Assembly (NCBI GenBank): GCA_037127315.1
Contig: JBBBDQ010000347.1
Span: forward strand, 1,292,501-1,356,500
Origin: Ascarosepion bandense
Taxonomy: Eukaryota > Mollusca > Cephalopoda > Sepiida > Sepiidae
Direction of reading: 5' to 3'
Length of the DNA: 64,000 nt
In this document: positions 32,046-43,269 of the stretch, one piece after another
Position numbering within the stretch: position 1 is the first letter of the stretch
How the letters are laid out: every line of letters begins with the position of its first letter
The notes under the pieces: model-generated
Databases searched by the model: none
Told to the model about the DNA's origin: nothing
What the model saw: the letters and a program-made list of their open reading frames with translations, nothing else
Program-made: the position numbers and the translations under genes

Positions 32046-32765
32046 AACTGGGCAAATGGAAGGCAAAAATTACAAAAAGGTAAACAATACCTAGTATACA
32101 CCCTTGAACAACTTAATTGAAACAAATGATTTGGTTTTCTTTCTTTCAACATGCGGTTAGTTTTAAACCCACTGGAGTAACAGGGTCAATCGATTTCTAT
32201 TTTTTCTTCAGATTTGATTATTTTTAGTGGTTACAGTAATATAAATCTATTTTCGGTGTGTATGATGAAATTGCGTCAGATTTTTATCATACCTAGATAC
32301 CATTGACTCGAGTGTCAATGAGCTTTCCTACAGCTATAGCCTGCTATGGACGTTAATCTAAGGAAGTGTACGAGAAGTGTAACGCTACTTGAGCACACTG
32401 CTATATCCTACAGATAGTTCGTGGATATTGTTGTTGTCAGCCTTTCAAATGCCAATCGTGTTATCAAGGCAAACAAAACATAGGTCCATCAGCCCAAAAC
32501 GTAAAGGAAAATACGGTCGGAAGATAAAAACAACGCCAAGAGACGACGAATACGTTTGAAATTCCTAGGAAGGCATTTTTGTTTTAATTTACAGAGGGGT
32601 GTAGTTAGTGATATTGAGTAAATAAATACTGGAAGAGTTTAGGAGAAATAAAACAAAAATATTATGACCTAAAAAGTTCACGAAGTTGTGGAGAACTATG
32701 ATCACCTACGTCCTTGAGGAACAAAACCCATTAGGAAAAAGAAGAAGACGCAAAGATTTTCAGCC
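32046..32765. other. Unassigned
   Basis: No recognisable gene or paired repeat. Confidence 0.45.
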
Positions 32766-32767
32766 AT

Positions 32768-33205
32768 CTGAACATCTCATCAAAAGTTCATGCTCTGTCG
32801 CATTAGGACGGGAACGTTCATGACTCTCACCAATTTTCTGTCGTTTGTAGCTTTTAAAGAAGTCTGTCTTTCTGTTATCTCTCCTAATCCCTGTTCTGCC
32901 TTTAATTTACACAAGCTCTTTATGTAGGTTACGCGCTTCCTTCTTCCGTCGCTCTTGTGTTCTGTGATTGTCAAATTTTCTAAGTCCTCTTTTCTTAACA
33001 TGTATTCTTTTTGTTTCCATTTTCTCTAAAACCTGGTCGTTGCCGACAAGTTCAGCTTACGGTATTATCTGAATTTTTCTGCTGAACAACAGATCTGTTG
33101 CATCACGCCCTCTCTTCATCTGTAAGGATCTTGTCTATTATTTACTGCCTTATAGGACGACTGATAAAATCATAAAACTTCAGAAGTATTTTCTTTGCTT
33201 TTGAC
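32768..33205 (-). mobile_element. RTE/BovB-like LINE, decayed 3' fragment (minus)
   Basis: Minus frame 32780-33001 reads MLRKEDLENLTITEHKSDGR, RKRVTYIKSLCKLKAEQGLG and ITERQTSLKATNDRK, matching the C-terminal end of the RTE-like ORF. The upstream portion is frameshifted. Confidence 0.75.
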
Positions 33206-34682
33206 GAAACTTTCCCATTTCTCAATACTTGCACATCTGGATTTAGGTTTTCCTGATTTTCACCTTCTTAAAAACATTTCCAAGAGATTTAATTTTGCAT
33301 ACTTGCTTTATAATCTTTCCTTAAGGCAGAGCTATTTCATTCGGTTTTCCAGTTATATTTAAAACATTTATGTTTTTACGTTTCACATAACAAATAGTAA
33401 ATTCTCTTCTGTCGACCATTTTGAATATTGAATTACCGCCTTTGATTCATTTTAAGTGTGTATTAAATGTTGAGAGCAGCCGAGTTCATTAATTTGTATT
33501 TTCTCTCTTGAGGGCTGTCATGTTCATAGCAGTTATTCTTTCTCATTTTAATCATTACTTGCTAACTGATATTTCTAGTTTTAGTGATTTGAATTTGTAA
33601 TTCGCATACTGGGGTGTTCTTTTTGATGACCTCCACAAATTCTTTTTTTTTTAATTTGTTTATTAGTCCTTTATCTTTTATAACCTTCTGTAGAAAGGAC
33701 TTAAGTTAAATTTCTGTGCCTGCTGTCAAAACTGCGCGTTTGAAGTTGTTAAGATTATCCGACAAATAATGAAACCTAGTAAAAATTTTCTGCTCCATAT
33801 TAAATATTGAATAACTCTGTGGAGAAGACATATCCTTTATGTGATAAACCTTCGTATCTAAAGTGGTGTTTAATTCATTTTTTTCTTAACGCATCACTCA
33901 ATAATTTCCTTCCCTAACTAATAAAACACTCACCTTTATGTAACGTTGTCTTCCAAATAAAACTCATCAAGCATTTGCTTTGCTTGAACAGTATTTTTCC
34001 CATCAGAAAGCAATGCTCTAAATTCAAATTTTTTCATTGATTTGAAAATTTACAAAAGTAGTTTCACTTAAATAACTAATTTGTAAGCTAATTAACCAAT
34101 GGGTCCCAGATTTTGTCACGTGTCATTAGTACTTCATAAAAAAAACATATGAACTTTTTTATTAGTGGTGCCATTTATATGTCAGGCTCGGAACTTATTG
34201 ATTGATGAGTTATTTCTTTCATGGTCATGGATGTATTAGCAAAGATCCTGGTATTATGGATAGCTAATTTTTTTCCTGTTGGGTAGATAGAGTGTTCGAA
34301 GGGCAGGATTAGTAACATTGTTTAATTAGAATGCGTGCAATATAAAACACTTATATTGTCGATATATCACTGAATTTAAAAACCCACATTTATGAACACA
34401 ACAGAGACCTAATTTGGAAGAAACTTTTAAACTTGCTTGTAATGCAGATATTGGGCATACCTTAAAAAAACTAATTCTTTTGGTTTGAAATTATTCGGGT
34501 GAACCCTAATAAACATTTTACCAGCTGGAAAGACACGTCAGAAGCGCTCTTACTTCACCACACTTCGATTAAACCCACTGACATTTAAACCAACGTACCA
34601 GCAACCGTTTTTTGCTTGAACAAACGACCAAAATCAACATATACACAACTATCAAATATAAAAAATGTCTACTAAATACAAA
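33206..34682. other. Unassigned AT-rich DNA
   Basis: No motif, long open frame or paired termini seen. Confidence 0.5.
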
Positions 34683-34716
34683 CATACACACACATACTTA
34701 TATATATATATACATT
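34683..34716. repeat. (CA)n/(TA)n microsatellite
   Basis: Short CA then TA tract. Confidence 0.85.
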
Positions 34717-35185
<469 letters not shown>

Positions 35186-35246
35186 CGATCTAAACTTATT
35201 TATGAATGGAACTTTGTGTGTGTGTGTGTGTCTGTGTGAGTGTGTC

Positions 35247-35779
35247 TCTTACCTATAGATTCTGTAACGGCTGAACCGATTTTCTTAAAGATTTACACAG
35301 TTGTACTATAAGCATCTGCGGATGTTCTCAGCTAGGTTTTGTGTCGAGGTACCCCACGATAAATATCGATAACCGAAAAAAATCGGGTTATAGAACAAGT
35401 GGTCGGATTTTAATCAAATTTGATACACTCATAGACAAAGACATAAGAAACGATATTCAGAAGTTTCAAGGTTTGAGCGAAAAACCAGCAAAATATATGT
35501 AAAACAAAACATGAAGAGAACGCATGGATTATGCAACAGTCTTCAACTCAAACATAGAAACTGCCCTGAAATGTTGCAAGAGATTCCGAAACCTTCTGGA
35601 GGATAGTGTGGTTGAAGCCAATGACGAATTTATTAAATAAATTTACTTCAAGTACAGTTTTGATATAAAAAATGTTCTTGCAAGATATTTTTTTGTAAAT
35701 TTCGTAAATGAATCTGCTAAAATGAGATGTGTTATATTCATTTGTCCGTAATTTAGAGAACTCATTCACTTAATATATA
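35247..35779. other. Unassigned dispersed-repeat-like sequence
   Basis: ACCTATAGATTCTGTAACGG, then CTGAACCGATTTTCTTAAAG has the style of a dispersed repeat, but I see no second copy here. Confidence 0.3.
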
Positions 35780-37414
35780 CACTGGGGAAACCTTTTCAGT
35801 AACTTTGAGTTGCATTGGATATTTTAACTGATTCTGAAGGAGTTTTAGGCGCTGATTTCAAATCTGATATTAGTTTCTCTCTACAAGCTCTAGTTTGCAA
35901 GCAATTTGAGATTAATTAATATGTACTAATGTGAACTTGCGTAAACCATGTATAAGCATTTTCACGTCCATATATATATAGATAGATAGATTCTAATATT
36001 TTGATCATTCGTCTTTTGTTTCAGATCAAACATGGCTTCCAAAAATAGATATCATTGCAGGAACAAGCCTGATGCCTTCTGCTACATATGTGGATGCTAT
36101 ACACTCAATCGTCAGAGACGTAACATATACTCGTTCGTCAAGCGTGCCTACAAGGCATATTTTGAAATTCATCTTCGTTCAAGACAAGCAATGGGTTCCT
36201 CAGGTTGTGTGCCACAATTGTAAGGAAATGCTTTTTGGAGTTCCAATGTTTTGGCGCTAACCTACCAACCATGTAACTGACTGTTATTTCTGCATGGTAA
36301 ACACAAAGGGGGTTGGAAGGAAAAACCGATATAAGATTACGTATAAGAACATTCCCTCAGGTATTCGGCCTACTCCATCCTCTGAAGAAGTTCCTGTTCT
36401 AGTTTTCAAAGGCTTGCCTTCATTGGACGATAAAGATACTGGACATGATACAAGCGATCAAGACAGTTGTGACAGTGAATTGTCAGAAAAGTGTTCACAA
36501 TTGGAGAACTGCTTTTCAGACATCGAACCTTTCCCCGTCCCCAAGCCTTTTTCCCAGGCTTTTGGTATCAAGATTACAAGGCAGAATCTTGTTGATCACT
36601 CTGTTAAAGTATCATATTTCAGAAAGCGTGGCCTGCTTTTTGTGACCTTCTTTTCAGAAGACAAACCTTTTGTTTACTGCCATGACTTCCCAGGGCTTCT
36701 AAAAAAAACTGGATGTAACTTATTATAGTCCTGCTGAGTTGAAACTTTTTTGACAGTTCAAAACGCAGTCTAAAGTGCTTTCTTTTAAATAATGACAATG
36801 TTTATAGAGCAGTACCTGTCGGTCACTCAGTGCATTTGCGGGAAGACTATGATGATATGAGAAGGGTCATGAAATTATCAAAATATCATAAGCACAATGG
36901 GATCATTTGTGTAGGCTTAAAGACACATCATCACAGCTTTCCCAGGGTCATCATTTGAGAAAATCAAAGCAGGCGTGTTTGATGACAAAAGCATCAAGCT
37001 TCATTTTTTGAACAACCATATTGATAAGTTCCCTGGCAACCTGGGGGCTGTGAGTGACGAACAAGGAGAAAGATTCCACCAAGACCTAAAGGTCATGGAA
37101 GAATGCTACCAAGGGAACTGGGAAAAATGTATGATGGCTTACTACTGCTGGAGCATTAAACGAGATTGCCCAGATGAAGTGTACAAACGCAAAAGTTACA
37201 AACGCAAATTCCTACATGAATAAAATGCACAAACAAATTAATAAGCTATTCCTATAATTTCCTATAATAACGAAAAATTAAAAAAATAAATAAATATGTC
37301 AATTGCATAAGATCTGTGGCTTTTAAACAAAAAACGACTTCAGATTTGAAATCAACACACTCAATTTGACTATAGAAAGATCTTTTTTAAATGCAACAAA
37401 ATTAATGTTCCCCA

Positions 37415-37417
<3 letters not shown>
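35780..37417 (+). mobile_element. DNA transposon of uncertain superfamily, decayed, with TIRs
   Basis: The outer ends are inverted: CACTGGGGAAACC at 35780 and the complement of GTTCCCCAGTG ending at 37417. About 65-75 bp inward both ends again share TGATTTCAAATCTGA (about 35853 and, inverted, about 37336). The flanks are TATATA-type, and the right side enters a (TA)n tract, so a TA-rich target is likely but the duplication cannot be sized. Inside, 36032-37223 holds remnants of one protein, N- to C-terminal in order. It is about 1.6 kb, shorter than an intact copy should be because the protein middle is missing. Confidence 0.7.
36032..37223 (+). pseudogene. Transposon-encoded zinc-binding protein, broken
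   Basis: The start ATG at 36032 follows TTTCAG, a plausible splice acceptor. The N-terminus reads HCRNKPDAFCYICGCYTLNR with a C-x2-C pair. A frameshift near 36150 leads to WVPQVVCHNCKEMLFGVPMF (second C-x2-C), a stop at about 36258, then DCYFCM (third C-x2-C). Frame 36294-36728 gives IPSGIRPTPSSEEVPV and an acidic linker, then YFRKRGLLFVTFFSEDKPFVYCHDFPGLL. Frames are scrambled to about 36960, where a large middle section appears deleted. The end, 36975-37223, has LHFLNNHIDKFPGNLGAVSD, EQGERFHQDLKVMEECYQGN and KRDCPDEVYKRKSYKRKFL. I know this as a widespread, uncharacterised multi-copy protein family of invertebrates. The paired termini suggest it is a transposase, but catalytic residues cannot be assigned. 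Confidence 0.6.

Positions 37418-37465
<48 letters not shown>
37418..37465. repeat. (TA)n microsatellite
   Basis: About 23 TA units abutting the transposon right end. Confidence 0.97.
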
Positions 37466-37468
<3 letters not shown>

Positions 37469-37554
37469 TGAGTATTTGAATTGGAAATATGGTGTATAAT
37501 AAAATATATTTTAAAGGAATTTAACTAAACTCACCAACTGTATAAGCATTGAAC

Positions 37555-37575
37555 ACACATACACACGCACACTCA

Positions 37576-37629
<54 letters not shown>

Positions 37630-37631
37630 CT
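37555..37631. repeat. (CA)n(TA)n microsatellite
   Basis: CA-rich then about 12 TA units. Confidence 0.95.
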
Positions 37632-37711
37632 TTTAATATACATCCAGTTATAACGCACCCACATCAGCATAAGGATACACGCACGCACAGAAACATACAG
37701 GCACAGACACA

Positions 37712-37713
37712 GC

Positions 37714-37758
<45 letters not shown>

Positions 37759-37768
37759 ATCCGCACAT
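37712..37768. repeat. (TA)n with SINE tail stub
   Basis: About 20 TA units followed by GTCATCCGCACATAT, the complement of the family-A SINE 3' end. Confidence 0.8.
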
Positions 37769-38400
<632 letters not shown>

Positions 38401-38416
38401 ATTACGTTCGTGAAAT

Positions 38417-38652
38417 TTGAATTTTTTTTTTTTTTATATTCTTTTCTCTAAAATTTATTTTTATATATACATCCATGTATACAAGTATGCATATATGTAC
38501 GTATGTATGCATGTATTTATGTACGTATGTAGGTAAGTCTTTATCTACCTGTTTGTCAATAACTATGGGCTTATTTTAATGTTAACCATTTCTATACCCA
38601 AGATGGTAATGTCTAATTTTGTTAATATGTATGTATGTATGTATGTATATCT
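38417..38652. repeat. T-run and (TATG)n low-complexity tracts
   Basis: T run at 38420-38435, TATGTATG-type repeats at 38470-38530 and 38627-38648. Confidence 0.8.
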
Positions 38653-39100
38653 GCGTGTGGCAGAGTAGTTAGAAATTCGTTTTCTGACCAGGGTTCGAAT
38701 CTCACTATAGTCGACTTGTCAGGATGTGGACTTTTTGATACCATCGGTCTAGAGGAGGCGATTCCATCGTGCAGCACATTTGAAGACTGTGCCTGAAGAT
38801 CATAGCACGAGTTGACCCAAGCTAATTGCGTAAAATTGAGTAGACAGCTTTCTTTGAGAAGCCATCAATGGTTGGGCTAACTCGAAGTTACAAGTCATCG
38901 TGACCGAAGGTTTGAGTGCACCGGGTGTGTGTAGACTCTTGTTCATGCTAGAGAATGCTCTCTCTCCCAGAAATTCTAATTAAGGTCCGCTCGGCATAGT
39001 TGCAATATACACCCCAGGTGGACTCAGTGGTTGTTGAACAAACACACGGGTGCCTGAGCAATGGAGATTAGCTATCGTTGAATACGAGTAGCCAGCCATA

Positions 39101-39150
<50 letters not shown>
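38653..39150 (+). mobile_element. tRNA-derived SINE (family D) with (CTAT)n tail
   Basis: The head GTGTGGCAGAGTAGTTAGAA (A-box-like) and AGGGTTCGAATCTCAC (good B-box) is followed by a ~390-bp body with GATCATAGCACGAGTTGACC and ACTCAGTGGTTGTTGAACAA. It ends in (CTAT)n at 39102-39150. Single copy in this window, so the body boundaries are inferred. Confidence 0.55.
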
Positions 39151-39151
<1 letters not shown>

Positions 39152-39185
39152 GTCATCCGCAGACATATATATATATATATATATA
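39151..39185 (-). mobile_element. SINE family A tail stub plus (TA)n
   Basis: GTCATCCGCAGACATATATA is the reverse complement of a family-A SINE 3' end. Confidence 0.7.
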
Positions 39186-39199
39186 ATTTGAACACTCTC

Positions 39200-39405
39200 G
39201 GCTACTGGAGAGTGTTTACACTTTATATTACAAGGTAAAGTCCGTCTTCTTCTACCGAAAGCCCATAACTCAGAGATAGAATCGCCGACTGATATCAATT
39301 CGGTCGGGTTTCAATCACAATCATATCTAGAAAAAAAAACCATATGTCTAACCATAGTGACGAACTGTGATACAGCGAAAGTGATCTGTCTGCGGATAAT
39401 AATAA
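39200..39405 (+). mobile_element. tRNA-derived SINE (family A)
   Basis: 5' extension GAACACTCTCGGCTACTGGA, tRNA-like head GCCCATAACTCAGAGATAGA with GGGTTTCAATCACAATC, tail GTGATACAGCGAAAGTGATC and TGCGGATAATAA. Confidence 0.8.
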
Positions 39406-39429
39406 ATATATGAATACAAAATTGTACAT

Positions 39430-39465
39430 TTCGTTTCGACATTGAAAGAACAATGTCTTATCAGG
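39430..39465 (-). ncRNA. Hammerhead-like core, left arm
   Basis: On minus: CUGAUAA (complement of 39458-39464), perfect 7-bp helix II GACAUUG/CAAUGUC with loop UUCUUU, GAAA (39434-39437). The base at position 8, normally G and catalytic, is A, so cleavage should be crippled. Confidence 0.55.
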
Positions 39466-39866
39466 TAGTTAACAATGATGGTAATAAATGTTTTATTTTA
39501 AAAAAATATTTTAAACCAATATTTCCCTTTATTTTCTAGAGTTCTTTTTTCGTACGCGGTAAAAAGATATTAAAAACAAAAAAGAAAGAGAAAAAAGAGA
39601 AGAATATAAGTTGAGAAATCATGAAATAGAAAAAGAAAGAAGAAAAGGAAAGATACTTGGCTAAATATATTAACAGGATTTATCGAGTGCAATATAAATA
39701 ATTAAGGCAATAAATATGTAACAAATTGAAAATAAAGATAAAATAAGAAGATTATATAGTTAGAGAATATTATCAAGGGAGTAGGGTTAATATTATAAAA
39801 TGTTTACAATTGCCATAGTTTTATACTTTAGATTTAGTAATACTTTGAGGATTGTAAAGTGAATTC

Positions 39867-40096
39867 TTAACCCTCTAGGGCCATTCGCATCATATTTGAT
39901 ACAGTATGAAAACAAGCTTTGAAAGAAATATTTTCCTGAAAAATTTTTTAAGAGAAATATTTTATAAATTTCAAATGACAGCAGTACTGACTGCTCAGTC
40001 AATGAATACCAAATGTTTCCTTATAGGGAAATACCAAATGTTTCCTTATAGGGAAATACTGTATCAAATATGATACGAATGGCCCTAGAGGGTTAA
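39867..40096. mobile_element. piggyBac-like MITE with TTAA target duplication
   Basis: TTAA at 39867-39870 and 40093-40096 flank a 222-bp element. Its ends are inverted for about 37 bp with one mismatch, beginning CCCTCTAGGGCCATTCG. TTAA duplication plus a CCC-starting TIR is characteristic of piggyBac. There is no coding capacity. Inside, a 25-bp unit (TACCAAATGTTTCCTTATAG...) is duplicated in tandem at about 40006-40057. Confidence 0.85.
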
Positions 40097-40611
40097 ATAT
40101 GTTTACAATTTACTATAGTTTCATGACTTTCATTTATCACTTTTCAAGTACTTTATAATTTCCATTTGTTTCTAATCTATAATATAGGCTCTAATGAATT
40201 TATTTCTTCCTATAATTTTTTCAAAATATCTTTCAATTTACGGTTTATGAATAATCTTTCTGTTTGTGTATGAGATTTCATCACTTTTCAGTGAAGATTC
40301 AACAATTTATCTGATTGTAATATCTGTCTCTAATTCATTTCGTGCCCAAATTTAAAATTTCTCGTTTAGCCGTTTTCATCAGCTTTTCCGTTCCTATATT
40401 TTCTCAATTATTTTTCTCTTCACTTTCTATTTCTTCTGTATCTTTTCTTTTCCTCTTTCATTTTCATTTTTTTATTTCTAATCATATTTTTTTCTCTTTC
40501 TTTTCCTATTTCTTTCGATTTTTTTAATACTTTTTTACCTCTTACAGACAAAAAATTACAATTTTTGAAAAACATTTTAAAAATAAAAACGTTTATTCCA
40601 CCATTATTAAC

Positions 40612-40660
40612 TACCTGATTAGACATTGTTCTTTCAAAGTCGAAACAGAATGTCCAATTT
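40612..40660 (+). ncRNA. Hammerhead-like core, right arm
   Basis: CUGAUUA (40615-40621), helix II GACAUUG/CAAAGUC (40622-40641, loop UUCUUU), GAAA (40642-40645), helix III ACA-GAA-UGU and cleavage triplet GUC ending at 40654. Position 8 is U instead of G. Helix I is not evident adjacent to the core. Probably inactive. Confidence 0.55.
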
Positions 40661-40679
40661 TCTAGTAGTGTGTAGTTTG

Positions 40680-40785
40680 TACATGTTCCAACGTAATTTC
40701 GGTCGGGTTTCAATCCTGGGTTAGGGAGCGATCGGAGTCTGATGAGCTGTGATACAGCGAAACAGATCTGTCTGCGGATGACTAT
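40680..40785 (+). mobile_element. tRNA-derived SINE (family A), 5'-truncated
   Basis: Starts at TTCGGTCGGGTTTCAATCCT (B-box) and runs through GATACAGCGAAACAGATCTG to TGCGGATGACTATAG. First of three in tandem. Confidence 0.85.
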
Positions 40786-40864
40786 AGTATTTACGCTCTC
40801 ACACACTGATTGAGCACTCTGGAAGAGTGAGAGACTTGGAAAACAGTAGCTATTCCGGCATATA

Positions 40865-41100
40865 CGCATCGCTCATTCGATAATGAATTAGAGCACGCTA
40901 GCTATTTGGGCGTGTGTAATGATATACTCGCTACAAGTTTTGCCTTCTTTTACCGGACGCTCGTGGCCCAGGGTTAGAATCGCCGACTAATACCGATTCG
41001 GTCGGGTTTCAATCCTGGGTTAGGAAGCTATCGGGGTCTAACCGTACTGAAGAGTTGTGATACAGCGAAACAGATCTGTCTGCGGATGACTATATATATA
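40865..41100 (+). mobile_element. tRNA-derived SINE (family A), second in tandem
   Basis: 5' extension GCATCGCTCATTCGATAATG, head GCTCGTGGCCCAGGGTTAGA with GGGTTTCAATCCTGGG, tail TCTGTCTGCGGATGACTATA. Confidence 0.85.
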
Positions 41101-41101
41101 T

Positions 41102-41325
41102 AGCATCGCTCATTCAGTAATGGACTAGATCACTCCAACTACTGGCGTATGATACATCATACGCTAAAAGTCTGCCTCCTTCTACTGAGCACCCATAGCT
41201 CAAAGGTAGAATCGCCGACTGACGCCAATTCTGTCTGGTTTCAATCCCGGGTAAAAGCAATCGGATGTCTAACCGTACTGATGAGCTGTTATACAGCGAA
41301 ACAGATCTGTCTATATATATATAAA
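41102..41325 (+). mobile_element. tRNA-derived SINE (family A), third in tandem
   Basis: GCATCGCTCATTCAGTAATG, then GCACCCATAGCTCAAAGGTA, then TGGTTTCAATCCCGGG, tail ACAGCGAAACAGATCTGTCT then TATATA. It repeats the previous unit with a period of about 233 bp. Confidence 0.85.
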
Positions 41326-41417
41326 TCCAGGTATCAAAATCGTAAAACCTTGGGTCCTCTTTACATATAAATCCAGGCAATGTTAGATGTAAATACAATA
41401 AAAACCAAACGGATTGT

Positions 41418-41418
<1 letters not shown>

Positions 41419-41464
<46 letters not shown>
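41419..41464. repeat. (TA)n microsatellite
   Basis: About 22 TA units. Confidence 0.97.
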
Positions 41465-41466
<2 letters not shown>

Positions 41467-41770
41467 CTTTAATCTAAACGGAAAAGTAGGAAGGTAAATC
41501 CCAAAAGCTGATCCTAATTAATATTAAATTTTAATATTAAATGATGATACAGGAGGAGAGCTCAATGTAATTAAATTTACAGAGCTAATTTAAAGGAAAT
41601 ATATTTTCAATATTCAAAATTGTTGAATGATCATTTCAGCATGAAATCCCGAAGAGTGATTTCACATCTCATCAGCAACAGTACATATTTCAAAATGAAA
41701 ATAAAAATAAAAAAGAGAAATAAAAAATAAAAAATAAAAAAAAATGACGGTTAAGATTTGAGAGATTTAC
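41464..41770 (+). repeat. TA-flanked dispersed repeat, copy 3 (longest)
   Basis: TTACTTTAATCTAAACGGAA, GAAGGTAAATCCCAAAAGCT and GATGATACAGGAGGAGAGCT, then the hairpin-prone CATGAAATCCCGAAGAGTGATT and CACATCTCATCAGC. Copies lie at 3.25 and 54.34 kb, and inverted at 11.34 kb. On minus, GCTGATGAGATGTGAAATC includes a CUGAUGA but no helix II. Probably a Penelope terminus, family unproven. Confidence 0.65.
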
Positions 41771-41846
41771 GTCTCAAAAAATTCGGAAGCAAATAATGAC
41801 TATTTTTAGATTTTACTTTTAGATAGATAGATTTTTTTATTTTGTT

Positions 41847-41850
<4 letters not shown>

Positions 41851-41905
<55 letters not shown>
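41851..41905. repeat. (TA)n microsatellite
   Basis: About 26 TA units. Confidence 0.97.
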
Positions 41906-41907
<2 letters not shown>

Positions 41908-41994
41908 TTTCATCCGTACAGTTATCTTTTTCTTTATTATTTATCCGCTGATCCTTAATTATTTGCAATCCACTATGTTCATATATTTTTTTAA

Positions 41995-42540
41995 TAATCA
42001 TCTCACCCTAAACAATGCAGAACTACGACTGGTTCGCAACTGTTTACTTAACAGCGGAGTAAAGAGAGATAAGAATAGGTCACAGTAGGTGTCGGAGAAT
42101 GGGTAAGTATAGGACTTGTACATTGGTGTAAAGAGAGCTGCGTGAGAGTAAAGTGTAAATTAAGAAGAGGATGGGACTTAAGAGGAAAAGCGATTACAGT
42201 TGTCCTTGCATTTATATTCTTGGAGATTGTAGCTAACAGGGAAACAAGAATAATAAAGAGAATTCCATAGGCGGGAAGTGCGAAAGAAGAAGCTGTTGGA
42301 GTAGAAGTTGTGGTTAAACTTGATTGTTTTCACATCAAAAGAGTAGAACATTCTGGCCAGTCTAGCGGCTTGAGTAAATTCGCGTAGGTAGCTATCAAGG
42401 ATCTAAGCTCGTTGGATCAGAATCCGCGGAAGTATTTCTAAAAGATACAGAGGGAAACCACATCTCGTCGGTAAGAGAAAAAATGGAGTCGGGCCTTCAC
42501 GTCAGTATCGACTACATTGAAGATTCCTTTTTTGATTTTC
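41995..42540 (-). mobile_element. Jockey/CR1-group LINE, 3' fragment (minus)
   Basis: CTCACCCTAAACAATGCAGA is the complement of the 3'UTR end. The segment CCTTGCATTTATATTCTTGG then GAATTCCATAGGCGGGAAG complements the ...RLWNS...FK block. AATCCGCGGAAGTATTTCTA and the following bases complement LFYKYF. The order and spacing equal the 26.6-kb copy, with many mutations. Confidence 0.8.
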
Positions 42541-42679
42541 TATATATCTATATGCCTGTATGTATGTATTCATGTATGTATGTACATATCCGTATATCTA
42601 TTTGTTTGTTCGTAACTGTGAGGTTATTTTGATAGTTAGCAATTTATTCATACGCATTTTATAGCTCAACATGTTATTC

Positions 42680-43165
42680 ATCTTATCTGAACTTGCACAC
42701 TCATGGCTCTCCACAATTTCCTGTCCTTTGCAGATTTTAGCAAATTTTGTCTTTACTTCATTTTCAATCGTTTTTCTACAAAGCATTTACTAAGCTCATT
42801 AGAAAGCTTATGTACTGATTTACTCTGTCTTTTTTGCCTTTTATGGGAGTGTCATATTTTCCAAACTCTGTTACCTCATTATCTGCATTGCTTATTTTAA
42901 ATATTTCTTCATGGTGTTTAGCATAAGTGCAACTTTGTGGTTACATTTTCCCTAAATCGTCATTTCTCAGTAAAGTTATTCACCTTATTTATTATAGAAG
43001 AACATTTCTGTAGCCATATATCTCTTCTTTACCGATGATGATTTTGTTCAGAATTTACTGATATATAGGTAAACTGATCTTTTGCCGTTTTAAATACGCC
43101 TTCGGAATTCGATGTCGCATTTCTCATCCTCTGTCAAAAGAGTTTAGATATTAAATTTTATACAT
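42680..43165 (-). mobile_element. RTE/BovB-like LINE, decayed fragment (minus)
   Basis: CTCATGGCTCTCCACAATTT complements the conserved last codons. Minus translation near 43110 reads DEKCDIEFRRRI, the KCDTEIRRRI box of the 61-kb copy. Everything between is frameshifted. Confidence 0.7.
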
Positions 43166-43269
43166 GATTTTGGTATTACCAAATTTTAATTCGCTTCCTT
43201 CGCTCTTCTTGTTCCAGTCACCCTTATATCTTCTTACAATTGTTTCTTCGTCCTTTCTTTTTGTTTAAT

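Larger units (their letters stand above)
39418..40665. repeat. ~1.2-kb inverted repeat (Penelope-type arms) with nested MITE
   Basis: The left arm (39418-39670) and right arm (40370-40665) are inverted relatives. GACATTGAAAGAACAATGTC pairs with GACATTGTTCTTTCAAAGTC, followed by a shared CAGGTAGTTAA segment and a purine-rich AAAGAAAGAGAAAAAAGAG segment. Each outer end carries a hammerhead-like core. The spacer is AT-rich and contains a 222-bp MITE. The lysine-rich minus open frame over the right arm is a by-product of the purine-rich tract. Confidence 0.7.

Noticed and set aside
40420..40869. 149-residue minus open frame with a lysine-rich C-terminus
   Set aside because: It crosses a SINE, a hammerhead-like terminus and a purine-rich tract. 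No single coding origin.
41640..41700. CUGAUGA on minus in the TA-flanked repeat
   Set aside because: The following sequence has GAAA but no helix II between the boxes. Not a hammerhead as read.
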